Both the position numbers and the translations under genes were made by a program. Positions 53,019 to 64,000 of a DNA stretch of 64,000 nucleotides are shown piece after piece (position 1 is the first letter of the stretch; each line of letters opens with the position of its first letter). Under the pieces are notes generated by a model that did not search any database, had not been told where the DNA came from, and worked only from the letters and a program-made list of their open reading frames with translations. Source of the stretch: Ruminococcus sp. GTDB taxonomy: Bacteria; Bacillota; Clostridia; Oscillospirales; Ruminococcaceae. Location of the stretch: assembly GCA_017472145.1 (NCBI GenBank), contig JAFUQX010000031.1:1-64000 (forward strand), in the 5' to 3' direction.

Positions 53019-53882
53019 TTATCCAATCACACCTGTAAATCCGCAGATGAGCACCAAAACGCCCAGCACGATCCGATACCAGCCGAAAACGGTGAAATCA
53101 TGCTTGCGGATGTACTGCATCAGGAAGCGGATGATGATCATGGATACAATAAATGCTGTGATCATACCTGTAAGCAGAACCGCAATTTCCATGCCGGTGA
53201 AGGAAAAGCCGTGCTTTACCAGCTTGAGCAGGCTTGCACCGGCCATAACCGGAACCGCCAGGAAGAAGGTGAATTCTGCTGCGGCCTTTCGGGAAACGCC
53301 CAGAAGCAGTGCACCGATGATGGTCGCGCCGGAGCGGGAGGTGCCGGGGAATATGGCTGCAATCAGCTGGAAAACGCCGATCAGCAGGACGATTTTATAG
53401 CTCATATCATCAATGCTGTCGATGGAGGCCGTGCGGCTCTTGTTCCAGCGTTCGATGAAAATAAAGGCAATGCCCACCACGATCAGCATAATGGCAACGG
53501 TTGTTGCGTTGTAGAAAAGGGCAGTGAACAGGTCGTCAAACAGCAGTCCGATGACAGCCGCCGGAATACAGGCTGCAATGACCTTGCCCCACATCTGGAG
53601 AATGTCACGGCGCAGGTAAGAGCCGACGCCCTTCCGGGCCAGGGGCTGCGGATTATTTGAAATGTTTACCGGCCAGAGCTGCTTCCAGTAGATGACAACA
53701 ACAGCCATAATCGCACCCAGCTGGATAACGACATCGAACATTTCCTTGAAATCCTCTGTCATATTGAGGTGAAGGAATTCATCCACCAGGATCAGGTGTC
53801 CTGTGCTGCTGACAGGCAGCCATTCTGTGATGCCTTCTACAATACCGAGGATGATCGATTTGATGATCTCAATAAATTCCAT
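53019..53882 (-). CDS. uppP: Undecaprenyl-diphosphatase
   Basis: Recycles the lipid carrier for peptidoglycan. The 287-residue membrane enzyme of the BacA family has about eight helices and the two conserved segments EGITEWLPVSSTGHLIL and FPGTSRSGATI. Single-gene unit with promoter at 53937. Confidence 0.95.
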   Translation of the reverse strand: MEFIEIIKSIILGIVEGITEWLPVSSTGHLILVDEFLHLNMTEDFKEMFDVVIQLGAIMAVVVIYWKQLWPVNISNNPQPLARKGVGSYLRRDILQMWGKVIAACIPAAVIGLLFDDLFTALFYNATTVAIMLIVVGIAFIFIERWNKSRTASIDSIDDMSYKIVLLIGVFQLIAAIFPGTSRSGATIIGALLLGVSRKAAAEFTFFLAVPVMAGASLLKLVKHGFSFTGMEIAVLLTGMITAFIVSMIIIRFLMQYIRKHDFTVFGWYRIVLGVLVLICGFTGVIG

Positions 53883-53936
53883 AGAGTAAATCCTTTCTTG
53901 GGGTAATAATATGATCAGTGCCTATCTGACATTTCT

Positions 53937-53965
53937 ATTTTACCACAGATTTATTTATCCGTCAA
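53937..53965 (-). promoter_or_regulatory. Promoter of uppP
   Basis: Minus strand TTGACG (53965-53960), 17 bases, TAAAAT (53942-53937). Confidence 0.75.
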
Positions 53966-54023
53966 TTCCCATTCCAGAATTTTGACGGATTTTGTACCGG
54001 CTGTGAAAAAAGGAGTATAGCCC

Positions 54024-54051
54024 TTGACAAAACAGAAAAAGGTGTTATACT
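54024..54051 (+). promoter_or_regulatory. Promoter of ppa
   Basis: TTGACA 54024-54029, 16 bases, TATACT 54046-54051. The leader then carries a 9-bp hairpin (54065-54073 with 54083-54091). Confidence 0.75.
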
Positions 54052-54136
54052 TAAAATGTAATGGCTGTAAAATCATGAGGATATTTTACAGTGAGAATAT
54101 GCGGCAAGATCAGTTTATGAACAGGAGAGAGAGCCT

Positions 54137-54670
54137 ATGAGTAACATTTGGCATGATATCAATCCGAAGCGGATTTCAACAGAAGAATTTGTAGCCGTAA
54201 TTGAAATTCCAAAGAACAGCAAGATCAAGTATGAGCTGAATAAGGAGACCGGCATTCTGGAAATGGATCGTATTCTGCATACGTCCACACACTATCCGGC
54301 CAACTATGGATTTATTCCGAGAACCTATGCGGATGACGGAGATCCGCTGGATGTTCTGGTTCTGTGCTCTCAGACCTTGTACCCCATGACGCTGGTTCGC
54401 TGCTATCCCATCGGTGTGATCCGGATGATCGACAACGGACATCACGATGACAAGATCATCGCCATTCCGTGCAATGACCCCACATACAATTCCTATGTCA
54501 ATATCGATGAGCTGCCGGGACATATCTTCGAGGAAATGGTGCATTTCTTCAAGGTATACAAGGAGCTTGAGCACAAGTCTACTGCTGTGGATGAGATCCA
54601 GGATGCGTCAATGGCAAAGGAGATCATCGCACATGATATTGACCAGTATATCGAAAAGTTCTGCAAGTAA
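54137..54670 (+). CDS. ppa: Inorganic pyrophosphatase, family I
   Basis: Hydrolyses pyrophosphate. The 177-residue enzyme has the signature DGDPLDVLVL with metal-binding aspartates, the ELNKETG and PANYGFIPRTYADD segments and the C-terminal helix. GAGAGAG-type site is upstream. It precedes a PRPP synthetase gene by 63 bases, so the two may be co-transcribed. Confidence 0.95.
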   Translation: MSNIWHDINPKRISTEEFVAVIEIPKNSKIKYELNKETGILEMDRILHTSTHYPANYGFIPRTYADDGDPLDVLVLCSQTLYPMTLVRCYPIGVIRMIDNGHHDDKIIAIPCNDPTYNSYVNIDELPGHIFEEMVHFFKVYKELEHKSTAVDEIQDASMAKEIIAHDIDQYIEKFCK

Positions 54671-54733
54671 TGCAGCTTTTATAAATTGGGAATGAAGAAG
54701 GCCGGCAGCAGCCGGTTGGAAGGAGTAAAACTA

Positions 54734-55885
54734 ATGGTAACATCATCAATGGCATCGGATATCCTTTTTAATCCTGCAACGAGCGTTGCACCCCTGGGTC
54801 TGATCGCAATGAAGGGTACAGAGGAGCTGGCTCAGAAGATCGACCAGTATCTGATCGAGTGGGCCAAAAAAGGCGGATACGATGTAGATACATTTCTGAT
54901 TGAGTGCGAATGCCCTCGTTTTTCTTCCGGTGACGGCAAGGGCCTGATCAAGTCTACCATTCGCGGCAAGGACTTGTTTATTCTGATTGACGTAGGCAAC
55001 TACAGCTGCAAGTACAAGATGTTTGATACGATGAACTCCATGTCTCCGGATGATCACTATCAGGATCTGAAGCGGATCATTCAGGCGGCCAGCGGCAAGG
55101 CACACAGAATCAATGTCATTATGCCGATTCTGTACGGCGGCCGGCAGCACAGAAGAAATTACCGTGAGTCCCTGGACTGCGCATGTGCATTGCAGGAGCT
55201 GGAGAGAATGGGCGTTTCCAACATTATCACATTCGATGCACACGATCCTCGTGTACATAATGCGATTCCGCTTATGGGCTTTGATAATGTGATCCCGTCC
55301 TACCAGGTGCTCAAGACCATGTTCAGAGAGATTCCGGATCTGCACACAACGCCGGATCAGTTTATGGTAATTAGCCCGGATGAAGGTGCACTGAACAGAA
55401 ATATGTTCTATGCATCCATGCTGGGTGTACCCATGGGTATGTTCTACAAGCGCAGAGATTATTCTGTGATCATCAATGGACGCAATCCGATCGTAGCCCA
55501 TGAATATCTGGGCAACTCGGTTGAGGGTATGGATGTATTCATTGCAGATGATATTATTTCCTCCGGCGATTCTATGCTGGATATTGCAGTGGCTCTGAAG
55601 AAGCGCAAGGCAAGACGTGTATTCTGCTATGCGACCTATGGCTTGTTTGTAAACGGTCTGGAGGTATTTGACAAGGCCTATGCGGATGGTTATGTGGATG
55701 CCGTATTCGGCACCAACCTGACCTATCGTTCAGAGGAGCTGCAAAAGAGAGAGTGGTTCCACGAGGTAGACTGCTCCAAGTACATTTCCTGCTTCATTTC
55801 CGCACTGAACCACGATGCTTCCATCGGCAATGTCATCGATCCGAACCAGAAGATCAAAGCTCTGCTGGAAAGGCGGAATAAGTAA
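54734..55885 (+). CDS. Divergent ribose-phosphate pyrophosphokinase
   Basis: A 383-residue relative of PRPP synthetase, longer than the usual 310-320. The PRPP loop is ADDIISSGDSMLDIA; the ATP-binding region includes INVIMPILYGGRQHRR and TFDAHDPRV. An N-terminal extension (LIAMKGTEELAQKIDQYLIE) and a C-terminal tail are present. AAGGAG stands 8 bases before ATG 54734. This long clostridial form is annotated as PRPP synthetase in related genomes; whether a standard prs also exists outside the window is unknown. Confidence 0.85.
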   Translation: MVTSSMASDILFNPATSVAPLGLIAMKGTEELAQKIDQYLIEWAKKGGYDVDTFLIECECPRFSSGDGKGLIKSTIRGKDLFILIDVGNYSCKYKMFDTMNSMSPDDHYQDLKRIIQAASGKAHRINVIMPILYGGRQHRRNYRESLDCACALQELERMGVSNIITFDAHDPRVHNAIPLMGFDNVIPSYQVLKTMFREIPDLHTTPDQFMVISPDEGALNRNMFYASMLGVPMGMFYKRRDYSVIINGRNPIVAHEYLGNSVEGMDVFIADDIISSGDSMLDIAVALKKRKARRVFCYATYGLFVNGLEVFDKAYADGYVDAVFGTNLTYRSEELQKREWFHEVDCSKYISCFISALNHDASIGNVIDPNQKIKALLERRNK

Positions 55886-55901
55886 TTTCTGGCGGATCTG
55901 C

Positions 55902-55930
55902 TTGACAATCCGGTATAAATCTGGTATACT
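55902..55930 (+). promoter_or_regulatory. Promoter of the alaS T-box transcript
   Basis: TTGACA 55902-55907, 17 bases, TATACT 55925-55930. Confidence 0.88.
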
Positions 55931-55934
55931 ATCT

Positions 55935-56175
55935 GATGTGATATACAGAAATTCAGGCGTGGAACGGAATGACTGCATAATGCGCCCCAAAGAGAGAATG
56001 CGGCTGGTGAAAGCATTCGGCGCAGCGGCAGGTGCTCCCCGGGAGCCTTCCGGAGAAATCCGGACGTATGCACTGCGTTAAAGGCAATGAGGAAAGCAGA
56101 TCTTCTGCTTTTGAATTTGGGTGGTAACACGAAAGCCTTCGTCCCATTATGGCGGCGGGGGCTTTTTGTATTTTT
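55935..56175 (+). promoter_or_regulatory. T-box riboswitch (tRNA-Ala) of alaS
   Basis: The leader contains the AGAGAG box (about 55990), the GGCTGGTGAAA loop and a stem I built from TGCGCC/GGCGCA and AATGC/GCATT. The T-box core GGGTGGTAACACG lies at 56119-56131, and a terminator (AGCCTTCGTCC with GGCG-GGGGCT) ends in T at 56163-56167. GCN triplets lie on the 3' strand of stem I, consistent with alanine; the exact specifier is not fixed. Confidence 0.95.
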
Positions 56176-56209
56176 TTGAAATTTGTAGTGTAAAAGGAGT
56201 ATTTGAACC

Positions 56210-58861
<2,652 letters not shown>

Positions 58862-58874
58862 GGAGGTCTTTTCC

Positions 58875-59234
58875 ATGGAGGATTGTCTGTTTTGTAAAAT
58901 TGCGGCGGGTCAGATTCCCAGCACAAAGGTGTATGAGGATGAAACCGTTTATGTATTCAAGGATATTGCACCCATCGCACCGGTGCATTATCTGCTGATC
59001 CCGAAGGAGCACATCTGCTGTGCGGCCAGGATCACACCGGAAAATTCCGCAGTAGTGGCTCATATCTATGAGGTTGCTGCGAAGATCGCAGAGCAGGAGG
59101 GCCTGGACAGCGGCTACCGTATGGTGACCAACTGCGGTGCAGATGCAGGTCAGACCGTGTTCCACCTGCACTTCCACATGCTGGCCGGCGTGAAGATGGG
59201 CTGGGGACAGGATGTCATCCAGGCTGCTGAATAA
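58875..59234 (+). CDS. HIT family nucleotide hydrolase/transferase
   Basis: A 119-residue Hint-type protein with zinc-like CLFC near the start and the histidine triad in FHLHFHML. It probably hydrolyses adenosine phosphoramidates or aminoacyl-AMP by-products. AAGGAGGT stands 8 bases before ATG, 13 bases after alaS, so it is likely co-transcribed. Confidence 0.95.
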   Translation: MEDCLFCKIAAGQIPSTKVYEDETVYVFKDIAPIAPVHYLLIPKEHICCAARITPENSAVVAHIYEVAAKIAEQEGLDSGYRMVTNCGADAGQTVFHLHFHMLAGVKMGWGQDVIQAAE

Positions 59235-59265
59235 GCAGAATTGATAAGTTAAAGGATCTGAAAAA

Positions 59266-61341
59266 ATGAAGCGGAAAATGGTTATCATCGGGATTTCGTA
59301 CATCTTGGGACTGTTTTTTGCTTCATTTTTCTCTCTTTCCCGGCTGTGGCTGCTGGTGATAGCAGCTGGCTGTGTGTATCTTTCCTTTCTGATGTTCTAT
59401 AAGTCTGAGAAGGTGCTGCTTCTGTCTGCGGCCGCCTTTTCTGCGGGGCTTCTGCTTTATATGAATTATTCATTTACGGTCTGTTTGCCGGTTTTGCAGC
59501 TGGAGGGCGTGAACACAGTCTTTACAGGAAAGGTCGTGGCCTCCCAGGTTTATGATGATGAGTTCACCGTCTATCTGCTGGACGGCGCATTTGAAAGCGG
59601 CCCGGAAGCCAACATCCTGTGCATGGGCGATAATTTTGACTGCGCATATGGAGATATCCTCACCGTATGGGGGACATTTTCTCCGCCGGAAGGGGACTAT
59701 CTCTATGACAGTACACGGTACTATCAGGGGAAATCCGTATTTTTACAGGCAGATTCCGACTGTAAATACAGGGTGACATATACCGAGGGATACGAGCTGA
59801 TACGGAGCCTGGCCCGTTACCGCAGTCAGGTTCAGCAGCGGATCTATGCGCTGGGCGGACAGACCGGAGGAGGTATAGCGGCTGCTATGCTTTTCGGAAG
59901 CCGGGCCGGACTTGAGCCGTCCATTGAAAGCGGCTTCTATCAGGCCGGCCTTGGCCCGATGCTTTCCGTATCGGGCTTTCATCTGGTTCTGTTTACGGGA
60001 CTCTGTGGGATCATCGGACGAAAAACGCGGCTTCAGCGAATGCTTCAGTTCGGACTGACCGTTCTGTTGGTCATATTGTTTTCCCTGGTGGCCATGTGGC
60101 CGATTTCTGTGCTTCGTGCGGGGATCATGCTTCTTCTGTCCCGAAGCGCCTGCCTTTTCTTCCGGAAGGCAGACGGGCTGAACTCCCTGTGCATATCGGT
60201 GATCATTCTGACGGCCGTACAGCCCTATCTCATTCATGATACAAGCTTTCTGCTGTCTGTGACAGGCACCTTCGGAATCAGCGTATTTGCACCCTATATG
60301 ACAGAAAAGCTGCGGCCCTGTCATTGGTATGGCGTGCTGGGAAAGCAGCTTCTTTCAGGTGTGCTGGTCACTCTTTGCACCATGCCCATATGCATCTGCT
60401 GTTTCTCAGGTGCATCGCTGCTTGCGCCGGTTTCCAATGTGCTTCTTGCACCGTTCTGCATCATTCTCATGATATGCGCCATCGTTATTTTCTTTCTGGG
60501 CGGACTTCCCGGTTTGCCGGAGCTGTGCGGCCAGGTGATTGACGCTGTAGGAACGTTCCTTGCGGATATTCTGAAGTGGACGGAGCTGAATCTGCCGATC
60601 GCTTATCCTCTGGGAGATGAAGCTCTGCCGGAAATTACCTTCACGCTTTGTGCAGCCCTCATTCTGGCCTTCTTTGCTCTGAGAAGGCGACGTGTACTGT
60701 ATGGCTTGCTGACGCTCTCGGCCGCCGTGCTCTTTGCAAGGCAGATATATGTTCAGTGTGAATTCCGGGAGAAGCTTCGGGTGGCGGTTCTGGGGCGGAA
60801 TGCAGAGCAGGTGATCGTGATTTCCTATGGTGGCGATACGCATGTGATCGACCGGACCGGAGAGCGTAAGAATGCCGAGCATCTGCTGAAGTATCTGACG
60901 GAGCAGGGCCTTACCCGGATCGATACCCTTTGTATTGCGGAAAATGTCACCGCAATGGCCCCGGTATATAACGAAATGCTTCATGCCATCGATGTAGAAC
61001 AGGTGCTCACCGGAACGGGCCATTTCCTCCGTGAGAAGGACACGATCTGTCTGCAAATTCCGGAAGCTGACGAGATCCATCGGATCGAGACGGAGGATTA
61101 TACAATAGAAATATCCGAAGGAACGCTTTTGCTGTCGGCCTTCGGGAAAACGGTTTTTGCCGATTCTTTTGAGGAAAAGCCGGAAATAGATGAATATGAT
61201 TACATCATTGCAGGGTGTCCTGAGCAGAAGTGCCAGCAGATCTGGAGCTTTGAGGGCGGGGAGCAGGTTCTGTGCAGCGGCCGGAATCTGGAGCTGGTGC
61301 TCTGTGAGGAGAAAGCGATTGAAATAAGGAGGCTGGAATAA
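59266..61341 (+). CDS. comEC: ComEC/Rec2 DNA uptake protein with degenerate beta-lactamase-like domain
   Basis: The channel for single-stranded DNA in natural transformation. The 691-residue protein has N-terminal helices, an OB-type DUF4131 region (about 55-180), and the competence domain (about 190-480; LSVSGFHLVLF, AMWPISVLRAGIM). The C-terminal metallo-beta-lactamase-like part (about 500-690) keeps the spacing of the family (ITRIDTLCIAENV) but lacks the SHxHxDH metal motif, and the usual DVGQGD reads VLGRNAEQ. It precedes holA, a common order. Whether this strain is competent is unknown. Confidence 0.9.
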   Translation: MKRKMVIIGISYILGLFFASFFSLSRLWLLVIAAGCVYLSFLMFYKSEKVLLLSAAAFSAGLLLYMNYSFTVCLPVLQLEGVNTVFTGKVVASQVYDDEFTVYLLDGAFESGPEANILCMGDNFDCAYGDILTVWGTFSPPEGDYLYDSTRYYQGKSVFLQADSDCKYRVTYTEGYELIRSLARYRSQVQQRIYALGGQTGGGIAAAMLFGSRAGLEPSIESGFYQAGLGPMLSVSGFHLVLFTGLCGIIGRKTRLQRMLQFGLTVLLVILFSLVAMWPISVLRAGIMLLLSRSACLFFRKADGLNSLCISVIILTAVQPYLIHDTSFLLSVTGTFGISVFAPYMTEKLRPCHWYGVLGKQLLSGVLVTLCTMPICICCFSGASLLAPVSNVLLAPFCIILMICAIVIFFLGGLPGLPELCGQVIDAVGTFLADILKWTELNLPIAYPLGDEALPEITFTLCAALILAFFALRRRRVLYGLLTLSAAVLFARQIYVQCEFREKLRVAVLGRNAEQVIVISYGGDTHVIDRTGERKNAEHLLKYLTEQGLTRIDTLCIAENVTAMAPVYNEMLHAIDVEQVLTGTGHFLREKDTICLQIPEADEIHRIETEDYTIEISEGTLLLSAFGKTVFADSFEEKPEIDEYDYIIAGCPEQKCQQIWSFEGGEQVLCSGRNLELVLCEEKAIEIRRLE

Positions 61342-61344
61342 ATC

Positions 61345-62406
61345 ATGGCAGTAATGGACTGCAAAAGTGTGAGTGCACAGATTCGCAAGGGCGAGCTTGC
61401 AAATCTCTATTATTTTTACGGTGCGGATCTGGTACAGGTTGAGGCCATGACCCGCCAGCTCATCAAAAAGGCCGCAGGGGATAATCTGACGCTGGGCCTG
61501 ACAAAATATGAGGGCAAGGATCTGGATATGCAGGCCCTTTCCGATGCGGCTCAGATGTTCCCCATGATGGCTCCCTACAACTGCATCTGGGTGCATGACC
61601 TGAATGCGGAGCAGTGCCGTGAGGAGCAGCTCAGGCAGCTGCTGGAGCTGTGCAGCGATATCAGCGGCCAGACGGTACTGCTGTTCAGTGTGACCGGCTT
61701 TGATGTAAAGGATGGGAAAAAAGCGCCCTCCGGCAAGAACAAGAAGCTGATCGACTGCATCGCCAGGCACGGCATTGTCTGCGAAGCGGTACAGAAGACC
61801 CTGCCGGAGATTGCAAGATCACTGATTTCCGGGGCACAGCGGAGGGGCTGTCTCCTTCAGAAAGAGGCAGCGGACGAGCTGGCGGCTCGCTGTATGGGCA
61901 ATACGGTTCAGCTTCAGAGTGAGCTGGAAAAGCTCTGCGCCCATGCAAATGGCGGCGAAATTACAGAGGATATGGTTGTCTCTCTGGTTGCCCCCTCTAT
62001 TGAAACGACCACCTTTGCTCTGGCCAAGGCAGTTATTTCCATGCGTCCGGCGGTGGCCATGGCTGAGCTGGACCGGCTCTTTGCCATGCGGACAAACCGT
62101 ACCTTTATCGTGCATTCCATTGCATCCGCCTTTCTGGATCTGTACCGTGCAGCGGTTGCTTGGCGGAGCAATCACAGCCCTGAGGATATGAAGTCGGATT
62201 TTGCTTACCGGCATGATTTTGTGGTGAAGAATGCCTTCCGGGATTGCAGAAGGATTCCGCTGGAACGGCTGCGGGCCTGCATCTCTGTGCTCCGGGATCT
62301 GGAGCAGACCCTGAATTCCTCAGCGGCTGATGAAAGGATTCTGCTGGAAACCGCCATTGTAAAAATGCTGGAGATCGCCTCCGGCCGACAGGAGATACGT
62401 TCATGA
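61345..62406 (+). CDS. holA: DNA polymerase III delta subunit
   Basis: Loads the sliding clamp. The 353-residue protein has the family pattern ANLYYFYGADLVQVEAMTRQL and the sensor region, though no true Walker A, as normal. AGGAGG lies upstream. It follows comEC by 3 bases and overlaps rnmV by ATGA. Confidence 0.92.
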   Translation: MAVMDCKSVSAQIRKGELANLYYFYGADLVQVEAMTRQLIKKAAGDNLTLGLTKYEGKDLDMQALSDAAQMFPMMAPYNCIWVHDLNAEQCREEQLRQLLELCSDISGQTVLLFSVTGFDVKDGKKAPSGKNKKLIDCIARHGIVCEAVQKTLPEIARSLISGAQRRGCLLQKEAADELAARCMGNTVQLQSELEKLCAHANGGEITEDMVVSLVAPSIETTTFALAKAVISMRPAVAMAELDRLFAMRTNRTFIVHSIASAFLDLYRAAVAWRSNHSPEDMKSDFAYRHDFVVKNAFRDCRRIPLERLRACISVLRDLEQTLNSSAADERILLETAIVKMLEIASGRQEIRS

Positions 62407-62993
62407 TCAAGCTGAAACAGGCCATTGTGGTAGAAGGAAAATATGACAAAATCAAGCTGTCCTCTATTGTGGAGGCCGTGATCATCGTGACCAACGGCTT
62501 CCGCATTTATAAGGACGAGGAAAAGCTGGCGCTCATTCGCTATTATGCGGCGGAAACAGGGATCATTGTTCTGACAGACTCCGACCGGGCCGGCTTCCGT
62601 ATCCGGAACTATATCAAGGGCGCTGTGAAAAACGGCAAGGTCTACCATGTCTATGCACCGGATATCTACGGCAAGGAGTCCCGTAAGGAAAAGGCTTCTG
62701 CCGAGGGAAAGCTGGGCGTGGAGGGGATCCGCAAGGAGCTGCTGCTGGCCGCCTTTGAAAAGGCCGGGATCACAGCTTCCGATGCGCCGCCGAATCCCGA
62801 TCCCATTACGAAGGCCGATTTATTTGAGCTGGGACTTTCCGGCTGTGAAGGCAGCAGTTTTCTGCGGAAGGCCCTGCAAAAGCATCTGCATCTTCCGGAG
62901 CTGCTTTCGGCCAGCTCCCTGCTGGAGGTGCTCAATACGATGATGACAAGAGAAACGCTCAGCCAGCTGGTTGACAGCCTGCGGCGCGAATAA
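62403..62993 (+). CDS. rnmV: Ribonuclease M5 (5S rRNA maturation), Toprim domain
   Basis: Processes precursor 5S rRNA. The 196-residue protein has the Toprim motifs VVEGKYDK (Glu) and VLTDSDRAGFRIRN (Asp-x-Asp), then GKLGVEG and a C-terminal DUF4093 region. Usual length and place near comEC-holA. Confidence 0.88.
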   Translation: MIKLKQAIVVEGKYDKIKLSSIVEAVIIVTNGFRIYKDEEKLALIRYYAAETGIIVLTDSDRAGFRIRNYIKGAVKNGKVYHVYAPDIYGKESRKEKASAEGKLGVEGIRKELLLAAFEKAGITASDAPPNPDPITKADLFELGLSGCEGSSFLRKALQKHLHLPELLSASSLLEVLNTMMTRETLSQLVDSLRRE

Positions 62994-63012
62994 AAGAAAG
63001 GAGGGATGGCTT

Positions 63013-64000
63013 CTGTTTACAGGACTCACCTTTATCTGTCTGTTTCTGCCGCTGACGGTGATGATATACTGGGCTTTGCCGGCCAGGATGAGACAGCGGG
63101 CCTTTCTGATAATCAGCATTCTGTTTCTGCTGATTACAGATATCCGTTCGGCAGCAGGAATGGGCGTGCTGACTGCGCTCACGGTCACATACGGCCGGAT
63201 GAGCGGTACTTTGCGCAAAAAACGAATCCAGTTTCTGCTGTGGACGGCGCTGCTGACTGCGCTTTACCTTTTGGGATTTGCATTCTGGAGCATATATCTT
63301 TATCTGGAGCTGGAGCAGATGCAGTCCTTCCTGCGCTACTGTCCCTTTGGTGCGGCCTTTTTTGTACTTCAGGGCCTTGGCTATGTGGCGGATGTATATA
63401 CAGGAAAAATTTCCGGTACAGAGGGACGTCTCCGGACAGCGGAGTATCTGCTGTTTTATCCGAGACTTGTCATGGGGCCGGTTCAGTCCTTTGAAAGGCA
63501 CATGCTTATGCAGCAGGAAGCGGTCATGTGCAGCGAAAATCTGGGAGAGGGACTGGGGCGGTTTATCCGGGGACTTGCCAAGAAGGCGCTTCTGGCGGAT
63601 ACCATCGGTCTGGTTTTTTCGTCTCTCTATGGAAATGCACAGAGGGATACTTCTCTGGTTATGGCCTGGGTCACGCTTCTGGCCTTTGTGCTTCAGCTCT
63701 ATTTCACTGTAGCCGGATATGCAGACATGGCCAAGGGGATCGGTCTTTGCTTCGGATTCCGCCTGCCGGACAGCTATGGCTATCCGATTTTTTCCGGCTC
63801 TCTGGCGCAGTTCGGTGAGCGGTGGAATATGAGCGTGGTCAAATGGTGCAGAAGCTGCTTTACCCCCATGCTCCGTCCGGAGAGATGGCAGTGTGTGCTG
63901 GGTACTGTGTGCGTCTGGGCGATTCTCGGCTGCTGGTACAGACCCTGTGTTCAGATGCTTCTGTGGGGGATCTGGATGGGTTTCTGGATCGGGCTGGACC
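63013..64000 (+). CDS. MBOAT family O-acyltransferase (AlgI/DltB-like), 3' end outside window
   Basis: The frame running from 63010 to the window edge encodes a polytopic protein matching MBOAT. It opens FTGLTFICLFLPLTVMIYW as these families do after MLFNS. It carries FFVLQGLGYVADVYTGKI, PRLVMGPVQSF, and GYADMAKGIGLCFGFRLPDSYGYP. The usual WRRWH segment reads GERWN (N272). There is no ATG, GTG or TTG at the expected N-terminus; CTG at 63013 has GGAGG 8 bases upstream. ATG 63006 is in another frame and only one base from GGAGG. Function is probably polymer O-acetylation; the partner genes lie outside. Confidence 0.82.
   Translation, partial: MFTGLTFICLFLPLTVMIYWALPARMRQRAFLIISILFLLITDIRSAAGMGVLTALTVTYGRMSGTLRKKRIQFLLWTALLTALYLLGFAFWSIYLYLELEQMQSFLRYCPFGAAFFVLQGLGYVADVYTGKISGTEGRLRTAEYLLFYPRLVMGPVQSFERHMLMQQEAVMCSENLGEGLGRFIRGLAKKALLADTIGLVFSSLYGNAQRDTSLVMAWVTLLAFVLQLYFTVAGYADMAKGIGLCFGFRLPDSYGYPIFSGSLAQFGERWNMSVVKWCRSCFTPMLRPERWQCVLGTVCVWAILGCWYRPCVQMLLWGIWMGFWIGLD

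Noticed and set aside
63006..63494. ATG-started 162-residue frame at the MBOAT locus
   Set aside because: Its translation has no family resemblance, and the shifted frame gives a clear MBOAT protein; GGAGG is too close to this ATG.

Overview
The window reads as a chromosomal segment of a cellulosome-forming Clostridia, most likely a Ruminococcus (close to R. champanellensis or R. flavefaciens). This is inferred from dockerin-bearing secreted proteins (GH43, GH48, a CE2 esterase, a leucine-rich-repeat protein), Firmicutes-style operon order, AGGAGG ribosome sites, consensus sigma-A promoters, an alanyl T-box and a spoVM gene. No rRNA, tRNA, phage or CRISPR array was seen.

Layout. 1-3.8 kb: part of a palindromic interspersed repeat, recQ divergent from a pyridoxal/pyridoxamine kinase, then an XRE regulator fused to a complete desulfoferrodoxin. 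3.8-12 kb: a dockerin-tagged GH43, an AraC regulator, an array of hairpins, a secreted leucine-rich-repeat dockerin protein, and a cell-wall pair made of a VanY-like protein that has lost its catalytic residues and a DacA-like carboxypeptidase. 12-17 kb: a four-gene GldA/GldF/GldG/DUF4340 ABC cassette. 17-20.4 kb: the GH48 exocellulase behind a strong promoter, a 200-nt leader and a cluster of small palindromes. 20.5-33.8 kb: one long housekeeping run, yicC-gmk-rpoZ-priA-def-fmt-yugP-rsmB-rlmN-stp-pknB-rsgA-thiN-spoVM. It couples ribosome maturation, cell-wall-sensing phosphorylation and sporulation, but lacks remA, coaBC and rpe, which B. subtilis carries in this order.

33.8-46.3 kb: a one-helix protein plus a SpoIVFB-like site-2 protease, the TIGR03960/TIGR03936 pair, two DUF4230 proteins, a CE2 esterase with an N-terminal half dockerin, an orphan lipoprotein, a membrane protein, and potABCD for polyamine uptake. 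46.3-47 kb: a compound copy of the palindromic repeat. 47-53.9 kb: a cytoplasmic GH3 glycosidase, then on the minus strand pncA-pncB-hisC and uppP. 53.9-64 kb: ppa, a divergent PRPP synthetase, T-box-controlled alaS, HIT, comEC (with its beta-lactamase-like domain stripped of metal ligands), holA, rnmV and the start of an MBOAT acyltransferase that appears to begin with CTG.

Taken together, secreted or cellulosomal proteins and an intracellular GH3 enzyme break down arabinoxylan and cellulose. The rest is core genome. The points most worth follow-up are the regulator-superoxide reductase fusion, the VanY-like pseudoenzyme, the GH48 control region, the hairpin arrays, and the dockerin variants.
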